Source of the DNA: Mercurialis annua
Lineage: Eukaryota > Streptophyta > Magnoliopsida > Malpighiales > Euphorbiaceae
Reading direction: 5' to 3'
Assembly (NCBI RefSeq): GCF_937616625.2
Contig: NC_065576.1
Location: forward strand, 33,196,628 to 33,260,627
DNA length: 64,000 nt
Within the stretch, counting starts at the first letter, position 1. Each line of letters opens with the position of its first letter. The notes under the pieces are model-generated. The model worked only from the letters and a program-made list of their open reading frames with translations, did no database searches and was not told where the DNA came from. Positions 34,067-47,200 of this stretch are shown one piece after another. The position numbers and the translations under genes were made by a program.

Positions 34067-34859
34067 CGAGCAATCAGCGAGAGCGCTGAGAGAAACTAGG
34101 AGAGAGAAAATAACCGTTTTATTTATATTTGTTATTTCACGAGTTTCAAAAGTTGTCATATAAAATCATGACCTTTTATTTTTTTTTTTCAAATATTTCA
34201 TTTTAGTGTATTTGTTTTACTAAGTTCTTCATTAAACCATTAATCAAAGACCCAAATTATAAATCGACACCAAATATTATTATATTTCGGCTAGAGTATG
34301 TTAGATTAGTAATTTTTTGTCAGGAAAAATACACCGAATTTGATTTTGGTGATAGATATGAAAAAAAAAGTCGTGCCTTTAAATGTCAACTTTTAAAGGT
34401 TGTGATTGAAATGAGACTTCGTGTAAAGGTTGTGATTTTTTTTTTAGAATTATCCCAATAAACAACCCATTCATATAAATTCAAATATGGTTTTAATTAT
34501 GTCATTAAAATTTTAAAAGACAAAAATATTAACATACTAAAATTGACATTGCACCAGATCTAGTAAATGCATTTAATCAACTTCATAAACTATTGTCCGA
34601 AACCAACTCATGCACTTTCCACAAAACATTAAACTTGAAATCCTTAAAACTATTTTTCTTTATATCCACAATTTATAATGAAAATCAAAAATTTATAAAG
34701 AAACAAATTCCTCCAGCTCCATTTGCTATCTACCGCCATCTATAAATAAAATATCATAATAAGATAAAGAATAAAAAAATAAAATATGTAATAATAAAAA
34801 CTGAAAAAGAAGAGTAGAAGATATAATAAAAGATTGAAATACATACCTGTCTATCTCTT

Positions 34860-36760
34860 AATTAATTATAGAATTCTTTAAAATCTTCAACTAAATATTT
34901 TACCTCATGATCTTCTTCTACAAGAGGAACACCATACAACCAGTCCCGAGCATATATAATGCCTTGACATTTTGAGGTAGAAGAGAACTCATATTTGATA
35001 AGAATTTGTCCTCTGATACTAAAAGCAGATTCTAAAGCAACGATTGTTATAGAAATACTAAGAATACCAATAATGAAAATTTTGGATATCGATAAGAATT
35101 CTCTTTCCAATAGTTGAGAATTTCTAAGTCCACAAACTGCCTTCTATCAATTTTAGGTTCTTCAAAATAAAAATTCAATTGCGATTTTGCATTCACTGAA
35201 TCGAAAATTTCACTAAAATTGTCAAACTCATCAGCATCATCGCCATTAAAACAAGTGATAATTTTTTTTAATGTACCGCAACTTACATTTTTAGCACATG
35301 AAGTCGTATACTCTTCAAACAAAGAATATAATTATTACGGATATCCCACGTTCATTTGATTTGGTACCATCTATTTTAAACAAATAAAATTCAAAAAATC
35401 CAATTTATAGCGAGGATCTAAAAGAATTGTTATAGATAAAATTTCGCTGTAAGAATGCCAATACTTATCAAATATTTTTCTTTATTCATTTAGCCATTTT
35501 GGAAATCACATCTTGATCACATTCTTGTTTCTCCATCAAACGCAACTCAATTTTCTAAGCTTCACGAAAATACAAATTTGATGTGAGGTACTTAGTTCTA
35601 GAAAAAAATGTAGATATTACAGTTTTAGAAGTTTCATTATGCGATTAGCTTCAATACATTCTTCACATGTAGGACGAGTGTTAAATTTGTATCAGTAAAT
35701 GATAAATGTTGAAATGCATATCTAAACAATAAAGCACTCTCAAGCATCATATAAGTTGAATTCCACCTAGTTGGTATGTCTTGTCGTACTTGCCTACAAC
35801 CTAAGGAACTTTGCAGAATACACTCCGCAAACTTCACCTTTCTTTCATTAATAGCTCTAACATATTTAACACTCTCCCTAATTTTATCCATAGAAGTTTG
35901 AGCTACTTTCACACCTTTTTGCACTATCAAATTAAGTATATGCGCTACACAACGCACATATAAAAAACTACCACCCCATGGCATAACTTTTCATAAAAAA
36001 AGTCATGTTTCTTTAAAATATCAGCCATTGTGTCTTTATATCAGATATCATCTAGGGTGATTGTGAATATTCTTCTTTGAATTCCTCATTCTTTCAACAA
36101 ACTGAACATTTTTTCAGCCAAAATAACACCACTATATGGAGGTGGAACATAAGTAAAAGATAAAATTCTCTTTTCCAACTCCCAATTATCATCAATAAAA
36201 TGAGCAGTGACATTCATGTAACGATCGGTAGTGATTGATGACCATAAATTAGATGTCAAACAAATCTTACTAGAAGTAGAAGCTAATAGCTTTAAAAGAT
36301 TTTTTTTTAAAAAAAACTTTAGAACATCAACCTTAGCTGTATTTTTATAAATTGTTTATACATTTGGATTCAACTAATTGTGCACATCTCTTACTCCTTC
36401 ATGCTCCACATATGAAAAAGAATAATTATGCTTAATTATAGAAAATGTAACCTTTTCTCTATAAATTTTTTGGTCTAAAGTAGGATTCAAAAACTCATCC
36501 GCCTAAAGTTCCTTCTTGTAACAAAGATTTATATGATGCAATAAATTTTTTTTATTCCATAACCAGATTAATCAGATATAGTTGTGAATACCATTTGCAT
36601 TTTAAACATTTGGAGAAGCCACCTAGATCGAGAAATTAGTCCACATTATATCTGCTACTCAAATTATCTCTAAAAAACTTGTTAATTTTTTTAACCTCAA
36701 AAAGTTTTTCCGTTGAATTTTTCAATTCAATAGATGCAATCTAACAACAAACCCTAATTT
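34860..36760 (-). pseudogene. hAT transposase, inactivated
   Basis: Conserved hAT pieces occur in order on the minus strand, in changing frames. Around 36250-36060: ITTDRYMNVTAHFIDDNWEL and a stretch like FTYVPPPYSGVILAEKMF. At 35984-35637: VRCVAHILNLIVQKGV and DIPTRWNSTYMMLESAL. At 35322-35047 a spacer frame includes DADEFDNFSEIF. Towards the C-terminus (about 35085-34900) the dimerisation region resembles ALESAFSIRGQILIKY. Several frameshifts and stops separate them, and the N-terminal zinc finger is unclear. hAT transposases excise and reinsert elements bounded by TAGRGGTGGCA ends, which matches the terminus at 28656. Confidence 0.85.
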
Positions 36761-36815
36761 AAGGAGGCAAAGACATCAAAGAAAATAGAAGCTATTTGTT
36801 GGTACCCCCATATCC

Positions 36816-37350
<535 letters not shown>

Positions 37351-37611
37351 TCCCATTGTCTCTGCTTCTATTTTATACTTGTACATTCTTATTTTCCTTT
37401 TCACTTGCTCATTCTCACTTCAACTCTTTCCCTTCTCTACCACCTTCAGGTACCCTTTGCCTAACTTTTGTTTGGTTCCTAGGAAAAAAATATGCAGCTA
37501 AAACCTATTTTTCATTTCCTCTTGTCTTGGTTTCTACACATAGTTTCCATGTTTCATGCCTTAATTAATGTGACTTGTCATTTTTCTTGGAATACTAAAA
37601 ACCACTTTAAC

Positions 37612-37835
37612 CCCAAGGCGTAGATGAGTTGGTAAGGCGCTCTTCTAGCTTAAGTGAGGTCGCGGGTTCGAACCGTACTCATGTATGCAGCCGTTTAAAA
37701 CTTGGGGCCAGAGTTTGTCTTCCGAAAGGGACCTACACGGCTCGAGTGGGGATTAGTCTGAATGTGGAAGGTTTAAAGGTGCCGTCTCATAGTTGAGACC
37801 CGTTCAGGAAACCTCATGGACCCTGTACCAAAAAA
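37612..37835 (+). mobile_element. tRNA-derived SINE with 15-bp target duplication
   Basis: The head carries RNA polymerase III promoter boxes: GGCGTAGATGAGTTGG (box A type, about 37618) and GGTTCGAACC (box B, about 37665). An unrelated body of about 140 bases and a poly-A tail (37830-37840) follow. The flanks carry AAAAACCACTTTAAC (37597-37611, 37836-37850). The head cannot fold as a working tRNA: it lacks a matching acceptor 3' half. Confidence 0.9.
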
Positions 37836-37891
37836 AAAAACCACTTTAACATAACTTTTCAAACTACAAAAAATAACAAACATTTTCACTA

Positions 37892-38097
37892 AATATTACA
37901 CGGCCCATTTAAAAATATTATTTTATATTTACCCATATTTACTCTTTTGTTTTTGTTAGTTATCCATTTAAGACCTATACACTGTATATTATGGGATGGG
38001 TAAACGGTATGAGTTATATTTTCCATCTCCACTTGAAACCATCTCTCTCTCTCTTCTTCTTCTTCTTCTTCTTCTTCTTCTTCTTCTTCTTCTTCTT

Positions 38098-38128
<31 letters not shown>

Positions 38129-38436
38129 TTCTTCTCCTCCTCCTCCTCCTCCTCCTCCTCCTCCTCCTCCATTTTTATCTTTTTTCTAGATTTCTTTTTA
38201 TCTTTTTTATTTGTGTTATCTTCTTTTTCGTCATTCCTTCATAATTTTGTCGTCACTTTGCCATCATTTTGTCGTCGCTCCACTGTTCTTTCATATTTAA
38301 TTTTAGAAATTTTCTTTACTCGTGGTGATTATTATGATTTATTTTAACTTTCACATCTTACTCTTGAATGATTTCAGTTTCAGATCTAAAAATCTGCATA
38401 AAAAACAATTTTCTGCAGAAAACAGCGTCTAATTAC
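37892..38436. repeat. Duplicated block, copy 2 (with CTT/CTC repeats)
   Basis: The second copy of 36816-37350, 1076 bases downstream in the same orientation. In place of (CT)n it has CTCTCT, then (CTT)n, then (CTC)n. Confidence 0.85.
38041..38170. repeat. Compound (CT)n(CTT)n(CTC)n microsatellite
   Basis: A short CT run, about 25 CTT units and about 11 CTC units. Poly-F/L/S ORFs through it are not real. Confidence 0.95.
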
Positions 38437-38847
38437 CATATGAGTATCACTGCACTATCATATCGGTATCATAACACCACAGAGAAATTTTTTTTTATAG
38501 AAAGCAATGCATGATTATTGATGAATCTGGGATGCCGGAAGTGAAGCTCCAAATTCTGTTAAGAGAGGACAACACGAAGAGCAACAATTAAGGAGGGGCT
38601 TTGGGTCCCGTATCCACTCAAATGTTAAAGTTAGTGATAGTTTTAAGAAGAAGTTGTATGTGTTAGGCTAGGATGGTCGTCCCTCTAGACGCATGAGTTC
38701 GTGCTCTATTTATTGGCGTTCCAGCGTGTCTGCCTTTTCCTATGTGATGTGGGATTTCTCTCTCGATGTCCACTACTTGGTTTTTATGCTATTTCATCAA
38801 TTATCTTATCGGCATCATTATATTATCATATTAATTAGTATCATAAC
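38437..38847. other. Gene-free stretch
   Basis: Nothing recognisable is present. A 'GATGTGGGATTTCTC' promoter-like word lies near 38748. Confidence 0.4.
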
Positions 38848-40402
38848 TGTAATACCCCGAATATTAAGATAAATTATATCGTGACACGTGTCGTAAATTC
38901 CGATAAATTAAATTAATATGGATTTAATTTAATATTATTGGGAATATGCTAATTTTCATTAAGCGTATTAGCGGAATTTGAGGAAAAGGTTAGAAAATTA
39001 ATATAAAATAAAATATAAATCCCGCGATGAAAATTATTTCTCCAAGGTCCGCGAAATATTTTACAATAATAGTGGTAAAATTTTCAAGTAAATCGGAGAC
39101 TGTTTAAATTTGGACGGGGAAGCGTTTTGGACTAAATTGCAATTTTTGAAAATTTTAAGGATCAAAGTGTAAATTAGCCAATTAAGCTTAGAAGATTATT
39201 GACGGGAAATAATAATTTTGGGTTAGTATTATTTATTTGGATATAAATAATATGTAAGTAACTGAGTTAAAGTGAATAATTAACCATTTGGTTAAAATAG
39301 AAATTTTAAAAGAGAAATGGTTTAAGTTAAGGAAATGAAGGATTAAAGTGGCTATTTAGCCATGATATATGTATAAAATCATATGAATCAGAGATTCTAG
39401 AAAAGAGAAGAATGATACAGAAGGGAGAAAGATGGCGATCATCTTCGGTTTAATGCCGTTTCACCGTTTTTCGTCCAAATCGCACGTTCTTTATATCGAT
39501 TCGCTCGTAATTCAATCCTCTACTATCATTGAGCTTCAAAAAAAGGTAAGCTTGACATTTCTGTTACGAGAATTGGTGATTAAAGGCTGTTTTGAAGTTA
39601 TAACGTTGCGATTGAATCGAATGTTCTTAAATCACGTTTCTAAAGTCGTTTTTGAAGAGTTTAGAGTTGGATTTTGTGTTGAATTGAAATAGGAGCATGA
39701 CGGGATTGATTTGGAGTACGTCAGTGTGGCCTGGAAATGGATTTCGGGTTGTGCGAAAGACCACACACAAAAGTGTGCGGGCGCATAGGGTCAGCCAACG
39801 AACAAATCAATTTGAGCATTTTCGCCCCGTTTGGACCTAGTTTTCCGATCTCAAGTATGTCGGACATTAAGAATAAATAATGGACTTCCCGATAAACAAA
39901 TTAAACGTGTTTAGATTCTGAAACACGTATGTCCTATACTTAGAAATCGATAAGATGAACTCGATAACTACCTCGGCTAAGTACAGAGGGTTTATTAAGA
40001 GTTTATCGAGGTTAAAGATCATATTTAAAATAAGGACGTATTTAGAATAAGATCGTGTTAACCTAAGTTTATAACTTAGGATTTAGCATTAAGTTTACGT
40101 TTATGAATTAAACGTACAAGTAACTTGAATAGGTAACTGACGTACTCACGAGCTTACAGGCCAACAAGCGGGAATAGCTGCGAGAGTGAATGACGCATGG
40201 AACCTACGTGATTGATTGACGATATTGCAGTTTTTGGATAGCGGTTTCTGTGAGTTGCAATTACTTTCGCGTATTATTTATAAAAGTTACTTTTCATATA
40301 TTATGAATAATATGATTTTATACATCGCATTTATATGGTTTGATGACTTGAATGATTGTTTTTGAGCTAAGACTCTAGTATGCTATCCGAAGAAACTAGC
40401 TA

Positions 40403-40421
40403 CTTATTGGGTGTCAATAGG
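40403..40421 (+). other. Conserved LTR stem-loop 1 in solo LTR B
   Basis: CTTATTG-GGTGT-CAATAGG: seven pairs, one of them a T:G wobble, with the loop changed at one base from GGCGT. Confidence 0.7.
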
Positions 40422-40806
40422 CTGTGTGATCACCAGAGTTAGTATAGTATGTTTAAGCGAGTAATGATGATTTGATATATATACGCATGATACGATTATG
40501 GAAGTCGGAATATGAATGTGATACGAGAGTGAACTCGGGTAGAGTAGCCTGAGCCCCGTATCTAGTGGGTTGGACCCACCACTTATGATTAGGAGGTTGG
40601 TCGTGGCTGACGTGGTTGGGTTAGAATTACTCCTAGGTCGGACCATTTGGAACAGTTTGACTTGAATATTCGTAAGTCGTGTTAGGTTTCAGACTTTTAG
40701 TTTCGAACGAATCAAATGCTTGATTATATGTATTTTTTATACTAAAGCTTTATTTGAAATGCGATGTTATGTTTTTATAATACCATTAGTAATTTGCAAG
40801 CTCACT

Positions 40807-40826
40807 CAGTATTTTTCCAAATACTG
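40807..40826 (+). other. Conserved LTR stem-loop 2 in solo LTR B
   Basis: CAGTATTT-ttcc-AAATACTG, a perfect 8-bp stem, flanked by CTCACT and ACCCCTCAC. Confidence 0.7.
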
Positions 40827-41277
40827 ACCCCTCACTTTTGATGTCTTTCAGGTAATTGGAGTCGGATTAGACAGACCATCTCTTTTGTGCCAGAAGTCTT
40901 CTGGGCTTGCACAAAGTGCGAGTCTCTTTTAGTGCTGCAATAGTATATGTTGATTAATAATGATCTAGTATAGGAAGGTCTTTTCACATAGGGTATGTGC
41001 CTTAAGTTAGGATACACTGTTTATGATTATGACCCCTATGTACAAGTTGACTAGTGGGCTAGTACGTACGTGGTACGGAAGTGAGATGCCCTTGTGTATT
41101 AAGTCGACTAATTGGTATATGTATATATATATATATATGACGTTGCTTTCGTTTATACATTATATTTTATTTGATTATTGCGGAAAATTTATAGTGGTTT
41201 TAGGCTTGCTACGGGTTCCAGAGCTACCACTCCCGTTCCCTAACGCCGGTCTCGGCTCAATAAATTGGGTCGTGACA

Positions 41278-42086
41278 ATAACATTATCATATCGTATTAT
41301 AATATTATACGATTATGATAATAGTATTATAAAGTTATGTAGTATTATAAAATGATACATTTATGATAATAGATAGATAATGTATTGCTAATCGTATGAT
41401 AAAGTCTTTAATAATAATAATAATAATAGTATGATAAGTTTATAATAAAATACATCATGATAATGTTAGTTTGATAACTGGAAAAAAAACATTACATAAA
41501 GATTGTAATACTTGCATGATTATGGAGTAAAATTATAATTATTTTAAAACCGAGAATAAACATAAATCTGGAAAAAATGTGGAATAATTTATTAAATTTT
41601 TCCATATAGAGATAAAAATTGCAAATATTTTTATTTTTTAAATAAATACTTAAACAACCTTTTTTTTAACTAAAGAAGATAGCAATCGACTATTAGAGTT
41701 TCGGGTGTTAGAAATTAAATGTTTAGTGCCATTACATTAATAACAGAGATTTAAGCGTGTGTTCTGAAAAATTTGTCTTTTTAATTATGGGTGTGGAGAC
41801 TTAAACCTAAAACCTCCACGATAAGTCGATAATTTGATCGGAGACGGTTTTACTTAGATCTGAATTAACTTAGAAAGTTAAAATGCAAAGGATTTTGCAC
41901 CGATTCCAAATGGGTCATTGCTTGAGAATGCTATTGCTATAGATGCCTATGAGCTGGTTTATACCCTTCTTTTCTTGGTTCTCCAGCCAAGGAATCCAAA
42001 GACCGAGTGAAAAGAAAAGACCGAACCAAAAAGCAAAAGAAAAAAACACATTTACACTTGCACTCTTTTCTTCCGAATAAAAGGTG
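41278..42086. other. AT-rich gene-free stretch
   Basis: It contains short ATGATAAT/TAATAATAA repeats near 41280-41460. No coding sequence is seen. Confidence 0.5.
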
Positions 42087-42416
42087 AACGCGCCCTCTAA
42101 ATTTACGACGTAGGATCATATAATTCAATTTATACTTTTTTTAAGCAACTAACCCCAAAACTCTTCATTTTTGGGTCAAATAACCCCATAACTTTATTTT
42201 TAAAACGCGTAAAATACAAATCAGAAGTGAGGAATGTAAAAATGTAATTAAGTACTTCCCTAATTGTTGCGATATAATTATCTTAAATCTATTTTTTGAA
42301 ATAAAAATATAAATTATGGAGTTATTTGACCCAAAAACGAAGAGTTTTAGAGTTAGTTGTTTAAAAAAGTATAAATTGGATTAGATGATCCCGTGTCAAA
42401 ATTCAGGGGGCGCGTT
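42087..42416. mobile_element. Foldback MITE upstream of the DUF1218 gene
   Basis: Termini AACGCGCCCTCTAAATTT and (inverted) AACGCGCCCCCTGAATTT begin arms of about 100 bases that stay alignable through CAATTTATACTTTTTT and TTTGGGTCAAATAAC. A target duplication is not evident. It ends 138 bases before the start codon of the gene at 42555. Confidence 0.8.
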
Positions 42417-42554
42417 GTTCCTTTTTTTTTTCTTATTCTCCCTATACTAACTTTACTACCCCCTTTACATTTCTCTTTACTTTTCTCCACATTCATCCCC
42501 TCTCATCTTCTTAAATCTTAACTCACTTCAACAAAACAAACCAACCAACTGAAA

Positions 42555-43781
42555 ATGGTTAAATTTGGGGGTGTTCTTGTTTGTCTCTTGGTAGTTGCTA
42601 TTGATGTAGTTGCTGGTGTTCTTGCCATCCAAGCAGAAATTTCTCAAAACAAGGTCATTTTTCTTTTTATTTCTTGCTATAGTAGAGTAGTCATTAATTA
42701 ATGTTGATATTTAAAAAGGGCAAAATGGTAATTATAAAGTGCAGGTTAAGCACTTAAGGCTGTGGATATTTGAGTGTAGAGAGCCGAGTGAAGATGCATT
42801 CAAGCTAGGGTTAGCTGCAGCAGCACTACTGGGTGTGGCTCATGTGCTTGCTAGCTTGCTTGGTGGATGCATGTGTATTTGTTCTCAGCAAGAGCTTCAA
42901 ACAGCTTCTCCTAACAAGCAGCTCTCTGTTGCATGCTTCTTCTTTTCTTGGTATGTTCCAGAATTCATTTTTATTCTTAATTCTTGAATAAAGTAGAGAA
43001 ATATATTTGTTTCTTGGTTTGTTATATTATTAATAAAAAAATGAAGATAAGGAAAAAAACAAAAATAAATCATTTGTATGTGTGAACTCGCAATAAATTA
43101 GTCATTCATGCTATTATATACTCGTTTTCATAATGTTTTTTTTTTATTATTATTCTTTGATATTCATCACTTCATTTCAAAAAAAGTTTAAAACAAAATT
43201 CGTAAATACAGAATTTACTATATGGCGGTTTAAAGAAAAATTAGAAGACATCCTTCACTAATAAACATGACTTCTCCGCTAAGCATAATAAAATGTAATA
43301 AGAATTAAATATTTTAGTTCTTTCACATAAAATCGACGGATCGGCGTCGTCTTTGTAAATTATTATAATAAATGATGATTTTATAGGCTATAGTATTATT
43401 ATAATAAATGATGATATTCAATCTGTTATTGTAAATTATTATAATAAGTGAGATAAAATTTAATATCTTATAGTAGTTTTTCTTTTCAAAACTTTGATTA
43501 GTTTTAAATTTTATAGGTTATAGTATTATAGATTATACTATTTTAATAAATGATGATATTTAAATATTTGATTGAACAGGGTGATTTTAGCCGTTGGATT
43601 ATCGATGTTGGTGATTGGCACTTTATCAAACAACAAGTCAAGGGCGTCTTGTGGTTTCACACACCATCATTTTCTTTCAATTGGAGGAATTTTGTGCTTT
43701 GTTCATGCCCTTTTTTGTGTTGCATATTACGTTTCTGCCACTGCTGCTACTAGTGAGGAAAGCAAGTATGGGGGTGCTTAA
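42555..43781 (+). CDS. DUF1218 family four-helix membrane protein (three exons)
   Basis: Exons 42555-42653, 42745-42950 and 43580-43781 join in frame to 168 aa; both introns are GT-AG, and the second splits a TG/G Trp codon. The protein starts MVKFGGVLVCLLVVAIDVVA. It has four hydrophobic segments at about 5-26, 53-75, 92-117 and 134-156 and the cysteine pattern of DUF1218 (C44, then GGCMCIC at 74-80). The late block SCGFTHHHFLSIGGILCFVH fits the subgroup that includes Arabidopsis MODIFYING WALL LIGNIN proteins; DUF1218 also covers VCC/DESIGUAL proteins of leaf vein patterning. The exact subgroup is inferred. The frame is undamaged. The CT-rich 42420-42540 is probably leader and promoter, directly after a MITE. 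AATAAAG at about 43934 may be the polyadenylation signal. Confidence 0.9.
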
Positions 43782-44211
43782 TTAAGCATAAATTTGTCTT
43801 TAAATATGTGAATTTTAATTTTTTTTTTGAAGTCTTAAATTACTTTAATTAACTTTTCTACTTTTACTTCTCCTTTGGTCTCTTTCTCGATGCATCATCA
43901 CCACCACCTCTACCCCAAGTAGTGAAAGTTTGTAATAAAGTCATGCCATCAACAATTATCCTCCTTTTTGTAAAAGGTAAACTACTAAAAACCACAAAAA
44001 AAGAGATAATACCACTGATCATAAAAAAAATAGTTCTTTACTTAATTATTTAAATAATTTAGAATCAAATTATGATTTGGAATATATGGTATTAAATTTA
44101 ACTTAAAGTAATTTAATTTTTAAAAATATTAAACAGGATGTGAAATTAAAATAAATTAAAAAAAATCACAAATTTAAAAGATATCGAAAGCGGAGTAAAC
44201 GGTATATGAAC
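43782..44211. other. 3' untranslated and intergenic stretch
   Basis: It likely holds the 3' untranslated region of the DUF1218 gene up to about 43960, then AT-rich spacer. Confidence 0.45.
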
Positions 44212-47200
44212 TTTTTTTGGATAAATGGTAAGTATATTAGCACACCCACAAAACGGTGAGCGGCAGTAAGAAAAAACCAATTAGACATTAATATAAAAAA
44301 AGTCAATAGAACAATAAACATCATTTTCCAAATAACGAAAACTCTAATCCCTAGTCCGATAAAATTCCACCGCCTTTTAAATGGTCAAGAAAATCAAACT
44401 CTGAATGTTCGATACTCTTTTAAAAACTCGATTGTTTCGCGCTTTCCATAAATGCCAAACTTCAAAAAATTAAGGATTAAATGCACCAAAAATCATCAAC
44501 TTTCGCGTGTTTTTGGTATTTAACAAAATCTTTTAATTTTGGCATATTTGACATGAACTTTATAATTTTTTACAATTAAGACCACAAATGTTTTCCTTTG
44601 AACGGTGCCGTTTTAATATGAAATGATACCGTTTTACTTCCAAAACGGGGCCGATGTCTTTAATTGCAAAATTTTGAAAGTTCATGTACTTTTTTGCCAA
44701 AATTAAAAGATTATGTTAAATATCAAAAACACGCGAAAGTTGGTGATTTTTAGTGCATTTAATCCAAAAATTAAATAAGCTTCCAAATAGAGTGATGTCT
44801 TCCCGAAGCTAAAGTCATCCATTGCAGGAAGAAATTTTCGAGACAAAAGGGAGCCGCTCAAGTAACATTGTTGCTGACCAAGATAAGATTCCGAAAACTC
44901 CATGCCAACTTATAGTGGAGAACAATATGAACTGGTGGTTTCTCAATATCACACAAAGAGCACAATATAAGGTCGATATGGAGAATACCTCGTCTTACTA
45001 AAGTCACGTTCGAAGAAATACGGTCGCGAGCCAACAACCAAACAAAGAATTGGATACGAGGAGGTAGCACTTCCTTCCAAACTGCTGATGCCAAAAACGA
45101 TAATCTGACATGAGAAGAAATCGAAGATGCGGAAAAATCATGGCCATAGATGCCACTGTAAACACCCTTGAATGAAGCAAAAGGAACCCGTCGGTTTCTG
45201 CCTACAAGCCATCACGATGAGGAAGCAAGGTTTGAAGCTGATAGAGCTGCTCCTGTTCGCCTATACGCAGCCTTCTTGACCATTCAAAATTACCGAATAC
45301 ATTGAGCTGCTGATCAAAGACATAAATGATAAAAGCTTGTTTATTTCTGCAAATCTGGAAAAGGCCAGGAAAAAGAGAAAACAGCGGTTCGTGCAGCCAA
45401 CGATGTAAACAAAAGCCAATTTGAGTTCCATCACCATCACCCACAAACATAGAAACCGAGCTCACAAAAAAGTCCTCAAAAGCCTTGTTCTTTACACAAA
45501 CTTGATAAATGCCTTTCCACAAATGCAAAAAATGGAGAGTGCTAGCCGAATCAATTGCAAGCTAATTATCAATCGAGAAACTAGAAGAGACCACCCCAAA
45601 CCATAAGGAGTTTTTCTTACACGCCTTCAATTTCAACAACCATTTCATCAATAAAAATATGTTTCTAGTTTGCAAAGGAGTTATATTAAGGCCCCCTTCA
45701 AATACAGAACACTAACATCAAGCCAAGCAACTTTACTAATGCCTGGAGTGTCAACTCTACCGTTCTAGAGAAATCTTCTTATAATACGTTCAAGAGAATC
45801 AGCGACAACGCAAGAAATACGAAAAGAACTCAAATAATAAACTGACAAACTGCAAAGAACATACTTAGTTAGAATAACCTACCCGCGGGAGAAAGAAGAC
45901 TACCTCTCCATGATGAAAGCTGAGAGGGGAACGCTTTTATGCCCACGGATCTATCTGAAAGGGGAAGGCCTAGATAGGTGATTGGAAGTTCTTCAACTCT
46001 ACACCCCAAAATGTCAAACGCTCAAGTAGGAGATGAGGAATCAACATTAATATAAATAATAGATGACTTTTGGTAATATTTTAAGTCTAGAAATAAACTT
46101 AAAACATCTCAAAATGCAAAGAAGATTATTAATCATCTGTAAATCATTCAGAATAAAAAGAAGGGTATCTTTCGCAAACTGCAAAATGGAAACCAAATCA
46201 TCTAGACCATCAATAAGAACTCCTGATAAAAGACCCAAGTTGATCGCTTTGGAGAATAAAGCTCACAAACTATCCACAGCTAAAACAAACAGCATGGGCG
46301 AGATAGGATCTCCCTGACAAACACCTTTACCCATTAAACAATTCTCTGTAGGACTTCCATTTAAAAGAACAGAGAGCTGAGCTGAATCGAAGAAGGACGA
46401 AATCCAGGCAATCCACTTCTGATCAAAATTCATCCAGCGAAGCATTTTCAAAATGAAGCTCCAAGAGATAGAGTCGAAAGCTTTCCTGAAATCCAGCTTA
46501 ATAATAAAAACTTGATCTTGTCTACGCTTGACCAGATGGATAATATTTGTGGCGATCATATGGCAATCATAAATACTCCTGCCTTTGATGAAACCAAATT
46601 GGTTTTCAGGAATAATAAGCGGAAGAACAAAAGATAATCTACTTGCCAGAACCTTAGATATCAGCCTAAAACCCCCCATTAATCAGACTGATGGGTCAAG
46701 CCCCTTGAAATTTTAGAATCAAGACCAGGAAATCCATATTAATACGAACTGGAAAGGAAGCATAATCATAAAAACCTAAAAATAAGGGGAGGAAGTCATA
46801 CTTTAGAAAAGTCCACGCCTTCTTATATAAAACGTAATTTAAGCCATCCGAACTTGGGGCTTTATTACTATCACAGCTCAATAAAGTAGCCAAAATCTTT
46901 TCTTCAGTAAAACTATCTGAAAGAAATGCAGCCTGAGAAGCAGAAAGAGACAAAATAGGAAGACCATCCAACAAATAACTAACAGTGGAATCCTGTTGGA
47001 TAAAATCTTTATAAAAAGGCTGGACCCTCTATTTAATATCAGGAGAAGAATAAGATATCCCATCAATAAAAATTTATGAAAATACAATTGCTCATCAGGT
47101 GAATAAAAGCCACTGTATCAAAATACTTGGCATTTCTGTTGTCAGAGTGATTCTAAGTGTTTAGAAAGTTGATCAAACTCGGCACTAAGACCAGCAAGCT

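Larger units (their letters stand above)
29005..34136 (-). mobile_element. Full-length L1-type LINE with 18-bp target duplication
   Basis: The element is flanked by a perfect 18-bp duplication TCACGAGTTTCAAAAGTT (28987-29004 and 34137-34154). A short poly-T at 29005-29012 is the minus-strand poly-A tail. It has the standard order: 5' leader, ORF1 (RNA-binding), ORF2 (endonuclease and reverse transcriptase), 3' end. ORF1 stop and ORF2 start overlap as ATGA. Length is 5.1 kb. ORF2 has at least three frameshifts and one nonsense codon, so it is dead, but the intact duplication implies a fairly recent insertion. The target was the hAT element. Confidence 0.92.
38848..41277 (+). mobile_element. 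Solo LTR B, TGTAATACCCC family
   Basis: TGTAATACCCCGAATATT to GGGTCGTGACA, 2430 bp, with a perfect 5-bp duplication ATAAC (38843-38847 and 41278-41282). It is collinear with solo LTR A: same AT-rich head, the splice-like block after the first third, two hairpins (40403, 40807) and the conserved tail TTGCTACGGGTT...CGCCGGTCTCGG. No internal region is present. The ORF at 39432-39692 is LTR sequence and not conserved in the other copies. Confidence 0.92.

Noticed and set aside
37612..37690. Functional tRNA gene
   Set aside because: Boxes A and B are present, but there is no paired acceptor stem; a non-tRNA body, poly-A tail and 15-bp duplication make it a SINE.
39432..39692. 86-aa ORF starting MAIIFGLMPF in solo LTR B
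   Set aside because: Equivalent positions in LTRs A and C have similar DNA (leader-like sequence before a GTAAGC donor-like site) but no common protein frame.
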